From NCBI RefSeq assembly GCF_018861705.1, contig NZ_JAHLEC010000003.1, forward strand, positions 41,017 through 105,016: DNA of 64,000 nucleotides, given 5' to 3'. Numbering within the stretch: position 1 is the first letter of the stretch; each line of letters starts with the position of its first letter. The stretch is from Clostridium psychrophilum. Its GTDB lineage: Bacteria; Bacillota; Clostridia; Clostridiales; Clostridiaceae. Both the position numbers and the translations under genes were made by a program. The notes beneath the pieces are model-generated. The model made no database searches. It was given only the letters and a program-made list of their open reading frames with translations, and had not been told where the DNA came from. Below, in pieces: positions 35,684-45,300 of this stretch.

Positions 35684-36349
35684 ATGATTAAAATACTAAA
35701 TCTACTCAAAAGATTAGCTCTGTTTTTTGTAGGAATGATTATAATGCAAATCGGAGTAGCCCTGTTTTTAAAAACTAATATCGGTTCTGATCCCTTTACT
35801 TTATTCACTCAAGGATTAGCCTTTATATTAGATAAAACACCGGGGAATGCCAATATGATTATTTCGGTTATATTATTTTGCCTAATACTTTTAATTGAAA
35901 AAAGCCGTATTAATATAGGAACAATTATATGTGTGGTTGGAGTAGGTCCCATTATTGACCTCGGAGTAAAAGTTATTTCGTTTTTCCCAATTACATCTTT
36001 GAATATTGTATTAAAAATGCTTTTAGTTGTATTCGGCTGTGCTCTAATCTCCATTGGATTCTCTATACTTTCAGCAAGTAAAGTAGGTATGGCGCCAAAT
36101 GATATTGTTTCATTTATAATAAAAGATAAAACTAACTTCCAATATCGTTGGATTCGTATGACATTAGATATTAGTTTTTTAATAATAGGATTTCTATTAG
36201 GTGGAGTGTTTGGTATAGGTACATTAATATCAGCACTTCTAACTGGTCCTTTCATACAGTTTTGCCTTCCTTATGGAAAAAAATTTGTAAATGCTATTGT
36301 TAAAGATCGAGTTGAAGATGGAGAGGTCAAAAACAAAATGTATCTTTAG
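35684..36349 (+). CDS. YczE/YyaS/YitT-type membrane protein
   Basis: About 221 residues with five to six hydrophobic helices. The family signature is near the N-terminus (GVALFLKTNIGSDPFTLFTQG) and recurs in the middle (SKVGMAPNDIVSFI). YczE-family proteins are integral membrane proteins of unknown transport or regulatory function, sometimes next to regulators. The start is uncertain: TTG 35678 or ATG 35684, with AAAGGA rather far upstream. It is intact, in contrast to the broken ATPase preceding it. Confidence 0.78.
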   Translation: MIKILNLLKRLALFFVGMIIMQIGVALFLKTNIGSDPFTLFTQGLAFILDKTPGNANMIISVILFCLILLIEKSRINIGTIICVVGVGPIIDLGVKVISFFPITSLNIVLKMLLVVFGCALISIGFSILSASKVGMAPNDIVSFIIKDKTNFQYRWIRMTLDISFLIIGFLLGGVFGIGTLISALLTGPFIQFCLPYGKKFVNAIVKDRVEDGEVKNKMYL

Positions 36350-36657
36350 GATCTTAAATTTAAAATAATAGCATCCAACTAATTTTTATGAAAATAATCA
36401 CATAAAATATTAAAATATACTTATACAAATAATGCGAAAACAGCACCCAAAAATTATAAGCTATCGTAATAATTTTGCTTTTTTGATTAGCTTTTGCTTA
36501 TTTGTCCATCTGATATTATACTGATTTTTATATGTAAATAAATAGGCATACAATATAACGAAAATTTATATTATATGCCTTATACTTTTTTAGAATGATT
36601 TATAGCCAAAGTTCGTATTAATAGACTTTCACGTCATTTAATGTTTGTAAATTTAGA
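36350..36657. other. Intergenic with terminator-like repeat
   Basis: Contains the imperfect inverted repeat AGGCATACAATATAA...TTATATTATATGCCT at 36544-36579 followed by CTTTTTT, the likely end of the YczE-type transcript. Otherwise no coding signal. Confidence 0.45.
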
Positions 36658-36830
36658 CTAAAACTTGTCCTTAACAGATGTACATGCTACAAATAACACA
36701 AATACTATGTTAATAAAGCTTATAATAGCAACAGTATCTTGCGAAGACATAAAATAAATAATAGCACTATTAAAAAAAGCTACTAACCCTAATAACAAAA
36801 AATTATTTACATGTCGTCTAAAGTTCCCAT
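36658..36830 (-). pseudogene. Remnant of a small membrane protein
   Basis: A frame reading NNFLLLGLVAFFNSAIIYF and ending VACTSVKDKF has two hydrophobic helices but no start. A GGAGG site and ATG just upstream are in another frame that stops after eight codons, suggesting a small insertion or deletion near the 5' end. No family recognised. Confidence 0.3.
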
Positions 36831-37181
36831 ACTAAAAAGCCTCCAATTTTGTTATCACATTCTGAAAATCACATTTTTCTTATTTAACATATCTCTTAAA
36901 AAATTTACACCCACATATTGTAATCACTTCATCATATTCGCAATATTTATTATATATTAGTATGTTTTTATATCCATTGGTATCTATTAGCTACTTAGTT
37001 AATAATAGAATTAAGACCCATACAACATAATCTGTGTTATTTTCATCTGTTTATGTCTGTTTAATGATGTTTCATGCTTTTGGGGTTCAAGTATAAAACT
37101 TAGAATGATATGATATTAATTGGAAATATATTTTCTGGAAAATTTGAGTATAATACTATAAATATGGGAGTGGATATTAAC
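36831..37181. other. Intergenic, weak coding-like traces
   Basis: On the minus strand a short open stretch reads YCEYDEVITICGCKFFKRYV (about 36890-36955), without start or site. Otherwise no gene is seen. Confidence 0.3.
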
Positions 37182-37358
37182 ATGCATAAATATATATTAT
37201 CATTTTTTACTATTTTAATATGGTTTGCAATAGTCTTAATGTTTACGACAAATGTTTTATTAGAATACAATAGATTAATTTATTATATCGTAACAATAAT
37301 ATTGCTCATTATACCTACTGAAATAATTAAACGTTACATTTATAAGAAAAAGCATTAA
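37182..37358 (+). CDS. Small two-helix membrane protein
   Basis: A 58-residue protein with two hydrophobic helices (FFTILIWFAIVLMF and IYYIVTIILLIIP) and a basic tail KRYIYKKKH. ATG at 37182 is preferred over upstream ATGs because GGGAGTGG lies eight bases before it. No family is recognised; it is one of several tiny membrane proteins in this stretch. Confidence 0.55.
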   Translation: MHKYILSFFTILIWFAIVLMFTTNVLLEYNRLIYYIVTIILLIIPTEIIKRYIYKKKH

Positions 37359-37624
37359 AATATATACTTCTTACATTGGCTTGTGTTTATTTGTACGCTG
37401 ATATAAATTTAATAGACTAAAAATATACCATATTCAAATAACGGACACCTTGTCAGACAAAATAATCTGACCATTTTCGTTACTTAAATGTGGCTTTTAA
37501 TACAATTCAGTGTATTCAATAAGTGAACTTCCCATTAATAGCTTAATTAGATTTAAGAGATTCAAAATATAAAGGGTTCTACCTTATTTCGTAGAGGTCC
37601 TAATGTAAAAAAGAGGTGTAAACT

Positions 37625-37741
37625 TTGAATATAATATTTAAGAAAACTGTATTGGCAATTGTATCAATTACAATGTTTGGTCCTATTATAATGACAGTAA
37701 TAATAAATGCACCAGGATTAATGAGAATATTAACCCAATAG
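37625..37741 (+). CDS. Small membrane peptide
   Basis: A 38-residue peptide with one hydrophobic helix (VLAIVSITMFGPIIMTVI). It has a TTG start with an AAGAGGTG site six bases upstream, the strongest evidence that it is translated. Function unknown; the size would suit a membrane-active or regulatory peptide. Confidence 0.45.
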   Translation: MNIIFKKTVLAIVSITMFGPIIMTVIINAPGLMRILTQ

Positions 37742-37759
37742 CCATAAGAACAAATCCAA

Positions 37760-37894
37760 TCAGTCTACGGTAAATCCCTTATCCTTGAAAAAATTGTAAA
37801 CTGCAACACACTCAATAATAACCTATCTGTCATATACTTCTGTTAGATTTCCAAAAGCACGTTCGTTATTTGATTTATGTTCTTTCTCAATCAT
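37760..37894 (-). pseudogene. Unrecognised fragment with in-frame stop
   Basis: Reads MIEKEHKSNNERAFGNLTEV, then a TAG, then VIIECVAVYNFFKDKGFTVD and a stop, all in one frame. The continuity across the TAG suggests a small protein with a nonsense mutation. No family recognised. Confidence 0.3.
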
Positions 37895-37985
37895 TCTTTT
37901 TAATCATATAAAACTAAAAAATGTATTTAAGGGAATAGTATTTATATATATAATTAATTTATAAATTTAGAAAGAAGGAATAGAT

Positions 37986-38168
37986 ATGTTTAATATACCA
38001 TATATACCTCCAGGAATATATGTAATGATAATTGCATTAGTAGCATTGCTTTTACTGTCTATATTTCACGATAAATTAAAAGCAGGTACAGTAACTAAAA
38101 CAGAATATATAATAAAATTTCTAACTGCAATAGGACTTATTTCATTCTTTATTTATCCCATGTATTAA
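37986..38168 (+). CDS. Small membrane protein
   Basis: A 60-residue protein with two hydrophobic segments (YVMIIALVALLLLSIF and FLTAIGLISFFIY) separated by a charged loop. The ATG at 37986 is preceded by GAAGGAATAG. No family recognised. The good ribosome site supports translation. Confidence 0.55.
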   Translation: MFNIPYIPPGIYVMIIALVALLLLSIFHDKLKAGTVTKTEYIIKFLTAIGLISFFIYPMY

Positions 38169-38328
38169 TATACCAAACCCCATATCATACAAGATAGTCA
38201 CATTTATAGCGATGGTTTTTTGCAATACAATGGGATAACAAACCATATGTTTAAAAATTATTTTTCATTTAGATTTTTCAGTGTTTCTTGGTTTCCTTTA
38301 GAAAAATCTATTTTGTTACATAACATTA

Positions 38329-38799
38329 TTATGCCATGGTTTGTTCACTATCTGTTGGCTTTCTATCAGTAAATAATGCACCTATGGATAATATAAAAAC
38401 TATAGAATAGGAAACTGCGAAAGCATTATCAAAAGCCTTGCTTAGTTCCTTATTTTTAATATCTTGACTAAAGTTTATTATATATTTAACTTTGGTTTTT
38501 TGTTTGTTTATGGTAGCTAATACCATTGATTTTTTATTGTTAGGGACCTTAGCTAGCATCATCTTGCCTTGATTATCAATATTATTAACAACATCTTCTT
38601 TTGAACCTGATATTTAATTTCGATTTGAATTATTAATTTTACTCAACATTTTTTCTTTAACAATTGGTTCTAGATTTACTTGTGAATTTATTTTAGTTGT
38701 AACTTCTTGTTTAATATTATTAGTTGCATTTGTGATATTACTATTTAATATACTCACAAGAACTGCAATGCCTACACGAAGGATGTGAATCAACTTCAA
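38329..38799 (-). pseudogene. C-terminal remnant of a DHA2-type MFS transporter
   Basis: The frame encodes the last helices of a 14-helix drug-exporter type (LRVGIAVLVSILNSNITNA, then a periplasmic-type loop, then AFAVSYSIVFILSIGALFTD and a short tail). A TAA at 38616-38614 interrupts it, and reading continues in the same frame (ISGSKEDVVNN). Most of the protein, some 300-plus residues, is absent upstream, where an acetyltransferase gene ends at 38825. Confidence 0.65.
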
Positions 38800-38824
38800 C
38801 TTTAAATTATGCTCATATATTATT

Positions 38825-39406
38825 TTAATTGTTATCTCTTATAACTTTACATGGATTTCCATAGGCTACTTTATTATCTGGAATTGATTTAGTTACGACA
38901 CTACCTGCACCAACTGTAACATTATTTCCAATAGTAACACCTGGTAAAATAATAGTCCCTCCACCAATCCAAACATTATCACCTATAGTAACAGGTGCAG
39001 TTAATGACTTACAAAATGAAAAAGCACCATTCTCATTTAAAGTGAATCTTTCTGTTGCATTTATTGGATGAAAAACAGTATAAATTTGTACATTAGGAGC
39101 AATAAGTGCATTATTACCAATAATAATTTTATTGCAATCTAAAAAAGTACAATTCATATTAATCTCACAGTTATTTCCGATATATATATTATTTCCATAA
39201 TCAATAAAGAATGGAGCTGTAATCCATAAATTTGCCCCTCTTGAACCTAAAAGTTCGTTTAATATCTCTTCTTGTTTTTCTTTCAATTCATAATTTAATT
39301 GATTATATATTCTTATTAAATTTTTAGCTTTATGCCATTGTTTTAATAACTCTTCATCACCACAATTATACAATTCCCCAGCTAACATTTTTTCCCGTTC
39401 TGTCAT
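38825..39406 (-). CDS. Sugar O-acetyltransferase (maltose acetyltransferase type)
   Basis: A 193-residue left-handed beta-helix acetyltransferase. The N-terminal maltose-acetyltransferase helix TEREKMLAGELYNCGDEELL is followed by hexapeptide repeats with the catalytic-region YTVFHPINATER and NVWIGGGTIILPGVTIGNNV, ending with the standard IPDNKVAYGNPCKVIR. It transfers acetyl from acetyl-CoA to a sugar hydroxyl. ATG at 39406 is chosen over 39412 for spacing from GGGGG. Intact, although surrounded by remnants. Confidence 0.9.
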   Translation of the reverse strand: MTEREKMLAGELYNCGDEELLKQWHKAKNLIRIYNQLNYELKEKQEEILNELLGSRGANLWITAPFFIDYGNNIYIGNNCEINMNCTFLDCNKIIIGNNALIAPNVQIYTVFHPINATERFTLNENGAFSFCKSLTAPVTIGDNVWIGGGTIILPGVTIGNNVTVGAGSVVTKSIPDNKVAYGNPCKVIRDNN

Positions 39407-39562
39407 ACTCATTCCCCCATTTTATATAATAATTTTTGATAAACAATAAAATACAAGTATGTCCTTACTTAATTATATAGAATATTAATATAAATCTCAA
39501 TTATTTTAAACACAGCCTAATTATTTATTGAATATTTTTTTGAAAATTCCTTTATGCTCTTT

Positions 39563-39730
39563 TTATTTCTTTTGCATTTTATCTTTTATTTCAATTAATT
39601 TTTCGTCTACTAATGCAAAATGCTCTTCAAGTTGTTTTGTCGGAAATGTGGCTCTACTCCTATTCACAATAATTATTGCAATTGAAATGATGTTAATATC
39701 TAAAAATGACGTGAAGATTCTATATTTCAC
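39563..39730 (-). CDS. Doubtful small membrane protein
   Basis: About 55 residues from a GTG at 39730: one hydrophobic helix (INIISIAIIIV) then a charged helix (LEEHFALVDEKLIEIKDKM). There is no ribosome site, and the start lies within a terminator-like hairpin, so it may be a truncated remnant. Confidence 0.25.
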   Translation of the reverse strand: MKYRIFTSFLDINIISIAIIIVNRSRATFPTKQLEEHFALVDEKLIEIKDKMQKK

Positions 39731-39876
39731 GACATTCTATTTTTTTGATGTCTAATATATAACGTGCTTTTTTATCCAATATTAACAAACAAATTATAAT
39801 TAATATATATAAATTATTGTAATTATAGTATGATTAATTAAATATATATGTCGCTTTTTTATCTATAACAAAGACA

Positions 39877-40146
39877 TTGGATGAATTATCAATTGTATGT
39901 ACCCAAGATAGTATTCCTAATAATATTAAGTGTGAAAGTAATTGGAGAATTTTAAAGGTAGAAGGGCCATTGAATTTTTCATTAATTGGCATTATTTCTT
40001 CAATTAGTAATGTATTGGCACAGCAAAAAATAAGTATGTTTGCTGTATCTACATATGATACAGACTATATTCTTGTTAAAGATAAAGATATAGATAACGC
40101 AATAGTTTCATTATCCGTTGTAGGATATGAAATTATAAAATATTAG
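39877..40146 (+). pseudogene. ACT-domain protein, N-terminally truncated
   Basis: Encodes most of a clostridial ACT-domain protein (ELSIVCTQDSIPNNI, WRILKVEGPLNFSLIGIIS, FAVSTYDTDYILV). Homologous-looking sequence (FLSITKT) runs upstream of the TTG at 39877 but meets stops without a start or ribosome site. The first 35 or so residues of the usual 130 are thus lost. ACT domains of this type bind amino acids. Confidence 0.6.
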
Positions 40147-40260
40147 AACTGTTTTGATATTGTTAAACATCAAAAATCATTTCATTTCTCCTCTTAATAT
40201 TGAATTTAAAATAAAATATTTTTTTCAAAAGCGTACAACATAATGTGTATTATAATTAAT

Positions 40261-40365
40261 GCCCCTTCGACAGTTGCAGCTATATATGCGAGGAAAAGCA
40301 AATTCGCTGATACTTGTAATTCTATTACAAACCAGGCAAACTTATGTAAACACTACCTAACATAA
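40261..40365 (+). pseudogene. N-terminal fragment of a large serine recombinase
   Basis: A 34-residue stretch, VAAIYARKSKFADTC followed by SITNQANLCKHYL and a stop, matches the N-terminal catalytic start (YARKSKF, SIxNQ, LCKxYL) of large serine integrases/resolvases of Clostridium mobile elements. The serine of RKS would be the nucleophile. The rest of the gene is absent, marking a lost integrative element. Confidence 0.65.
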
Positions 40366-40465
40366 AACTTGAATATAGAAAAATTTCTCATCTACAAGAG
40401 CGATAGCTTTTTATAAAAAGCAACCAATAATTTGATTTTGTACACTTAATCGTATGACAATAATA

Positions 40466-40487
40466 GACCCCACCTTCAGGTGGGGCC
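40466..40487 (-). terminator. Terminator after manC
   Basis: GC-rich stem GGCCCCACCT with loop GA and AGGTGGGGTC, nine bases past the stop at 40497. The following T-run is short. Confidence 0.65.
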
Positions 40488-40496
40488 AATTAGAAT

Positions 40497-41564
40497 TTAT
40501 ATATATTTTTCTGTTTCACTGTCTTCTTTAAGTTCATTAACCAAATGCTTAATTTCTTGATCCTTATTCTTGTCCATTACAAGTATTACATCCCCTGCAT
40601 CAACAATTATAAGATCTTTTATGCCAAATCCAATTATAAGCCTGTCTTTACCAAATACTGAGCAATTTTCACTCTCCTCCATAAATGTATTACCTAAAAC
40701 ATTGTTACCACGTAAATTACTTAAGAATCTTGAAAGCGCCGCAAATGTTCCTATGTCATCCCACACAAACTCGCATTTTATAACAAATGCCTTTCTAGTT
40801 TTTTGCATTATTCCAAAATCCACTGATATTCCATCTATTTCATTATATTGTTCTTTTATTACATCATTTTCTTCATCAGTCTCTAATGCTTGATATATAG
40901 TCATCAAACGCTTATACATCTTAGGTAAATATTTATCCATCTCACGCAAATACACATCTGCTCTCCATACAAACATACCGCTGTTCCAAAGAAAATTTCC
41001 TTTTAACAACAAATCCTTAGCTACCTCAGCATTAGGTTTTTCTAAAAATCGTTCTACTTTAAATGTAGGTATGTCAGCATTTACTCTATCTCCCATCTCT
41101 ATATAGCCATAACCAGTTTCTGGTCTTGTGGGCTGTACACCTATGGTGACTAGCCCTCTTTTTTTATTTGCAATTTCAACTCCCTGTAGCACAGTTTCTT
41201 TAAACTCCTTTTCATTTTCTATATAATGATCAGAAGGTAACACTATCATTGTTGCTTCCTTATCCTGTTTTAATAATTTAGCAGCAGATAGCCCTATACA
41301 TGTAGCAGTCTCTTTATTACTAGGTTCCACAAATATATTTGATTTGCTGATTTCTGGTAATTCCTCACAAATTTTATCAAAATACTCTTCATTAGTAACT
41401 ACATATATATTTGCATTGCTAACTAAACATTTGATTCTATCCACAGTGCTTCTTAAAAAGCTCTTATCATTAATAATTTTTAAAAACTGCTTAGGGTTTT
41501 GTGCGCGAGATAATGGGTAAAGTCTTGTTCCTTTTCCACCTGCTAATATTAGTACATATAACAA
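40497..41564 (-). CDS. manC: Mannose-1-phosphate guanylyltransferase
   Basis: A 355-residue nucleotidyltransferase making GDP-mannose from mannose-1-phosphate and GTP. The N-terminal signature LILAGGKGTRLYPLSR, the substrate motif LPSDHYI, GYGYIEMG and VERFLEKP, and GNFLWNSGMFVW are all diagnostic. It lacks the C-terminal isomerase domain of bifunctional ManC and is of the short type. The start is TTG at 41564 with GGGGTGG upstream; no in-frame ATG is close. It stands alone, so the GDP-mannose user is elsewhere; it may supply surface or spore glycans. Confidence 0.9.
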   Translation of the reverse strand: MLYVLILAGGKGTRLYPLSRAQNPKQFLKIINDKSFLRSTVDRIKCLVSNANIYVVTNEEYFDKICEELPEISKSNIFVEPSNKETATCIGLSAAKLLKQDKEATMIVLPSDHYIENEKEFKETVLQGVEIANKKRGLVTIGVQPTRPETGYGYIEMGDRVNADIPTFKVERFLEKPNAEVAKDLLLKGNFLWNSGMFVWRADVYLREMDKYLPKMYKRLMTIYQALETDEENDVIKEQYNEIDGISVDFGIMQKTRKAFVIKCEFVWDDIGTFAALSRFLSNLRGNNVLGNTFMEESENCSVFGKDRLIIGFGIKDLIIVDAGDVILVMDKNKDQEIKHLVNELKEDSETEKYI

Positions 41565-41716
41565 AATACCACCCCAAATTATTACTCATTTTATTTTATG
41601 AAACATAAGGCTATGTTGTGAAAACAATTTACAATGTTGCTATATTACATTGAGTTTTTTATATAACTCAATAAGTTTTTATAATTACCTATATTTATCA
41701 TTATATTTCAAAAAAT

Positions 41717-41764
41717 AAAAAGTGTGTAGAATGAAAAACATATTTTCCATTCTACACACTTTTT
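41717..41764 (-). terminator. Terminator of the helicase/HipA-N islet
   Basis: Near-perfect 17-base arms AAAAAGTGTGTAGAATG and complement, T-rich on both sides, 12 bases past the stop at 41776. It insulates the islet from manC. Confidence 0.85.
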
Positions 41765-41775
41765 ATTTACATGCA

Positions 41776-42273
41776 CTATTTGTCATCTAAATCATTACTT
41801 TTATCATATATTGTCTCATCTTTCTTGGCTAAAACATCGTCTTTTTCAGCTAACCTGTTTTTTTCTTCATCTACTGTATTATCTTCCTTAGCTAAATCAA
41901 TACCATCTACACTAAAAGGTGCTGTAAATTCAAAGCTGTCAGTCGGCATTTTTCCTCCACTCTTTTTTAGTAGTTCAAGATCATCATATTTTTCAATTTC
42001 ATATTCCTTTAAAACGGAAGTAATTTCCCTTTTACCATGCATTGGTAATCGCTTTAAAAATGAGCGAAATAAGCCTTCTCTAAAATATTTTGCATCTACC
42101 TTAGGGAAGTATGGCAATGGAGTGAATCCATATGCCTCTGCTTTTTTCACACCCTCGGTATCATACTCAAAATAATATTTTTCAGTTTCCTTACTTAATT
42201 CACCTATTTTGAATGATTTACCTTCATCATTTTTCCATACCAACCATATCATGTTTTCCACTTTGCTAGTCAT
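41776..42273 (-). CDS. Stand-alone HipA N-terminal-like protein
   Basis: A 165-residue protein. Residues about 10-115 resemble the N-subdomain 1 of HipA kinases: a strand start (IWLVWKNDEGKSFKIGELSK), YYFEYD, a PLPYFP segment, then LFRSFLKRLPMHGKREI and a GGKMPTDSFEF end. The kinase domain is absent and the C-terminal 45 residues are an acidic/basic coiled coil. Stand-alone HipA-N domains exist as HipS in tripartite HipBST modules, where HipS is the antitoxin. Here the only partner is the helicase 125 bases upstream on the same strand. The ATG at 42273 has GAGGG eight bases before it. The HipA-N reading is by eye. Confidence 0.55.
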   Translation of the reverse strand: MTSKVENMIWLVWKNDEGKSFKIGELSKETEKYYFEYDTEGVKKAEAYGFTPLPYFPKVDAKYFREGLFRSFLKRLPMHGKREITSVLKEYEIEKYDDLELLKKSGGKMPTDSFEFTAPFSVDGIDLAKEDNTVDEEKNRLAEKDDVLAKKDETIYDKSNDLDDK

Positions 42274-42302
42274 TCCTCTCACCCTCTTAATAATAAATTA
42301 TA

Positions 42303-42330
42303 ATAATATTATCCTATTATAATATTATCC
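42303..42330. repeat. Direct repeat upstream of the HipA-N-like gene
   Basis: Two copies of ATAATATTATCC, 16 bases apart start to start, 30 bases upstream of the coding start. Possible operator or simple AT-rich repetition. Confidence 0.4.
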
Positions 42331-42397
42331 TTGTTATGATAAGTATATACTTAATACCATGACAAAAACTACATCTAGATAAGTTCTTTACATATTT

Positions 42398-45300
42398 TTA
42401 TTTGTTTAATTTTTGTAACAACCTTTCCATAACTAAGCTAGGATTTCTATAGAATTCACTGGCACGTATCTTATAAAACTCCCATCCCACCCTTTCAAGG
42501 CACATTTGCATTTCATATTGTTTTTGCCAATTGTAATCTTCATCCTCTGACATTCCTATACACTTAACCGCTATTTTTTTATAATGTCCTTCACTAGATA
42601 ACATTTGTAAATTCGTTTCTACAACAAAATCTATAATATACTTTCCTATCTTAACTTTTGGTGTAAGCATATGTCCACTTTCTTTTATGCACATTTTTAA
42701 TTGTTCTTCAAAATCATTTAATAATAAGTGTTCCGAAGATTTAACTTCTTGCTCAGGTTCATTTTCCTCAAGGCAATATTTTAATAGGGAATACCTAACA
42801 CAATTATTATTAAGATTTTCTAAATCAACTGAATGAAATAGCCACATTTGGTTCCGTGCACGACTTGCTGCTACATTAAATCTTCTTATATCTGATCCCT
42901 TTGTCAGGGCTGTAAATTTAGCGTTATTTGCAATAACCATTGATAGAAACATTACATCTCGCTCATCCCCTTGGAAGGAATAAGCATCTCCACATATTAG
43001 TCTTCTTTTCAGTATTTCCTCCATACCAAGTCTCTCTACTAACATGTTTAGTATTAATTCAGCTTGAATATCCCCTAGGAGTGATATAACACCCATAGTC
43101 ATTCCATTATACCTCTCATTATTACAGCACTCTAATATCTTCTCTACAACGTTCTCTGCTTCATTTACATTTAAAGCTTTAGTTTCATCCTTAAGTCCAT
43201 TGGCAACTTTACATGTTACTATGGCTGGTCCAACTTTTTCCTTAGCATCTATTCTCCTTAAAGGGATTATTTCATTAGAATAACACAGTTGATTACTAAA
43301 CCCAATTATCTCTGGCACACACCTAAAGTGTTCTTTCAGTAATAACCTACTTGGGAATACCCTTAAGGCCGTATTGTATAAGCTTGTTTTTAAATCAAAC
43401 CACTCTGCATGTGGAATATCTCTCAAGTACTTATTTATTAAAGCTTCAACAACAACATGGTCTTTTCCAATAGCCTCTGGACTTATTTGCTTTTCATCAC
43501 CTACAATGATTGCCTTCTTAGCTCTCATTAAAACCGTTATAGCTGATATGTCACTTTGACTGCTTTCATCTACGATAACAACATCGAATAAATTATCTGT
43601 GAGTCTTAAATTCTCCATAACTCTATTTATGGGCATAATCCATACAGGAATTACATCCTTACAATTCTCCATTTCTTTTTGTGCAATCTTTCTATATTTT
43701 ACTGCTTGAGTCCCTGTTCCTTTTCCTATCCTTTTTATAGCTTCCATCCAAGTAAATAAACTTCTTTTCTGAGACTCTGTAGTCCGCTCTATTTGATTAA
43801 ACCAACTTCTTTTAGAAACAAGCTCACTTATTATTGTTTTTTCTTTATTTTTTTCCTGAGTTATGCTTTTCTCTAATGCTTCTACATCGTCTTCTTCAAG
43901 CTTGCACAAAAATCCATTCCATTTTTCCCACTGCCATGCCTTTTCCCAATTTAAGTCTTCTAAATTACTTGTTGTCTTGTTTTCGTCATTTGTCATATTT
44001 TTAAGTGTTTCTGGGCAACATTTTTCTAATTTATTACTTAGATTTGTTAATTCTAGCACCTTGTCATATTCTCTCATTAGGTTGTCTATCTCTGTATAAA
44101 CTCCTTCAATAGCACTGATGTTTCTTGAATTTATAGCTTTATGTAGTTCTCCTAAACACCCAACGCTATTAAACGTTGTCTCTAGTGCTTCCATTTCCAA
44201 GTTTAATTTATTATATTTATTTATAAGACTTAAGCTCTCAAATCCATTTTTAAGGTAAACATATGATTCTTTTTTATGCCAACTTAAATTATTGTCTGGT
44301 AAAAAGTTAATTATATTATTTTTAAAATCTTTATCCCAATTAATAACTGTTTCAATGCCCCTAATTCCACTAGAAATCTCACTTATATAGTTTGATTTGG
44401 AATCATCTGTAATTTCCCCACCATAATCTTTTACTGTATTGTTCCAAATATCTTTAAGTTCTCTTTCTAAAAGCGTTAACTTTATATACAAATTAACTAC
44501 TAGTACTTGCTTATCGTTGTTTATAAACTCATAATCCACTTTAGAGTCCTCAAATATGTATTTAAGATTTCCATGAAGTAACTTGAATACGATTCCTATT
44601 TTACCTTTCTCGCTAATTGTCTTCGCAACAAGATCAAAGTCATTTTTAAATTTATTTATATCAACGCCATTTGATAGCTCTAACTTATGAATATTTAAAT
44701 CTTGTTTATATTTACTTATATTTTTTATATATTCATTACTTTTATATACTAATTGTTGCCACAACCCTTGTGAATTGTTATCCAAATAATAATTGGTCAT
44801 AACATTTCCTAACCAATTATTTTCTAACAGTTCAAATTTTTCTATAGCATTGTCTACAAGTTTTAGTAATCTTCTATTCCCATAATCTATAGAATTAACA
44901 TTATTTAAGTCTTTAATATTGTCTTCATAAACATGTTGCATCTTTTCTAATGCAACTAACTCTGATATTTTATCACATAGATTTTCTTTCTCAGGCAGTA
45001 CCCCTATATACTTTTGTACATTACCTATTTCAAGGATTTGCTCTTTTGTAATCACCCTTGATAATGTAACTAATTCTTTGAATTCCTTATTTGATAAAAG
45101 ATTTTTCTCATTAAAATCAAGCTTGTCCACTATCCAAGAATGATTGGCTTCATTTTTTCTAACCCATTTAGATATATACATTAAGGAATACTCTTTTCCC
45201 TCATACTCTACCTTTTCATTTTCTCTGTCTTCAATTCTTTTTAATTCTTTATATAAATCTTTCTGCGTTTCAATACAATTATTATGTTTATATTTCAATA

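Noticed and set aside
35809..36255. Long minus-strand frame over the YczE-type gene
   Set aside because: Shadow of a membrane protein gene; no ribosome site, and the plus frame has a family signature.
37440..37530. Possible insertion-sequence end around GGACACCTTGTCAGAC
   Set aside because: No matching inverted end or transposase fragment could be read nearby.
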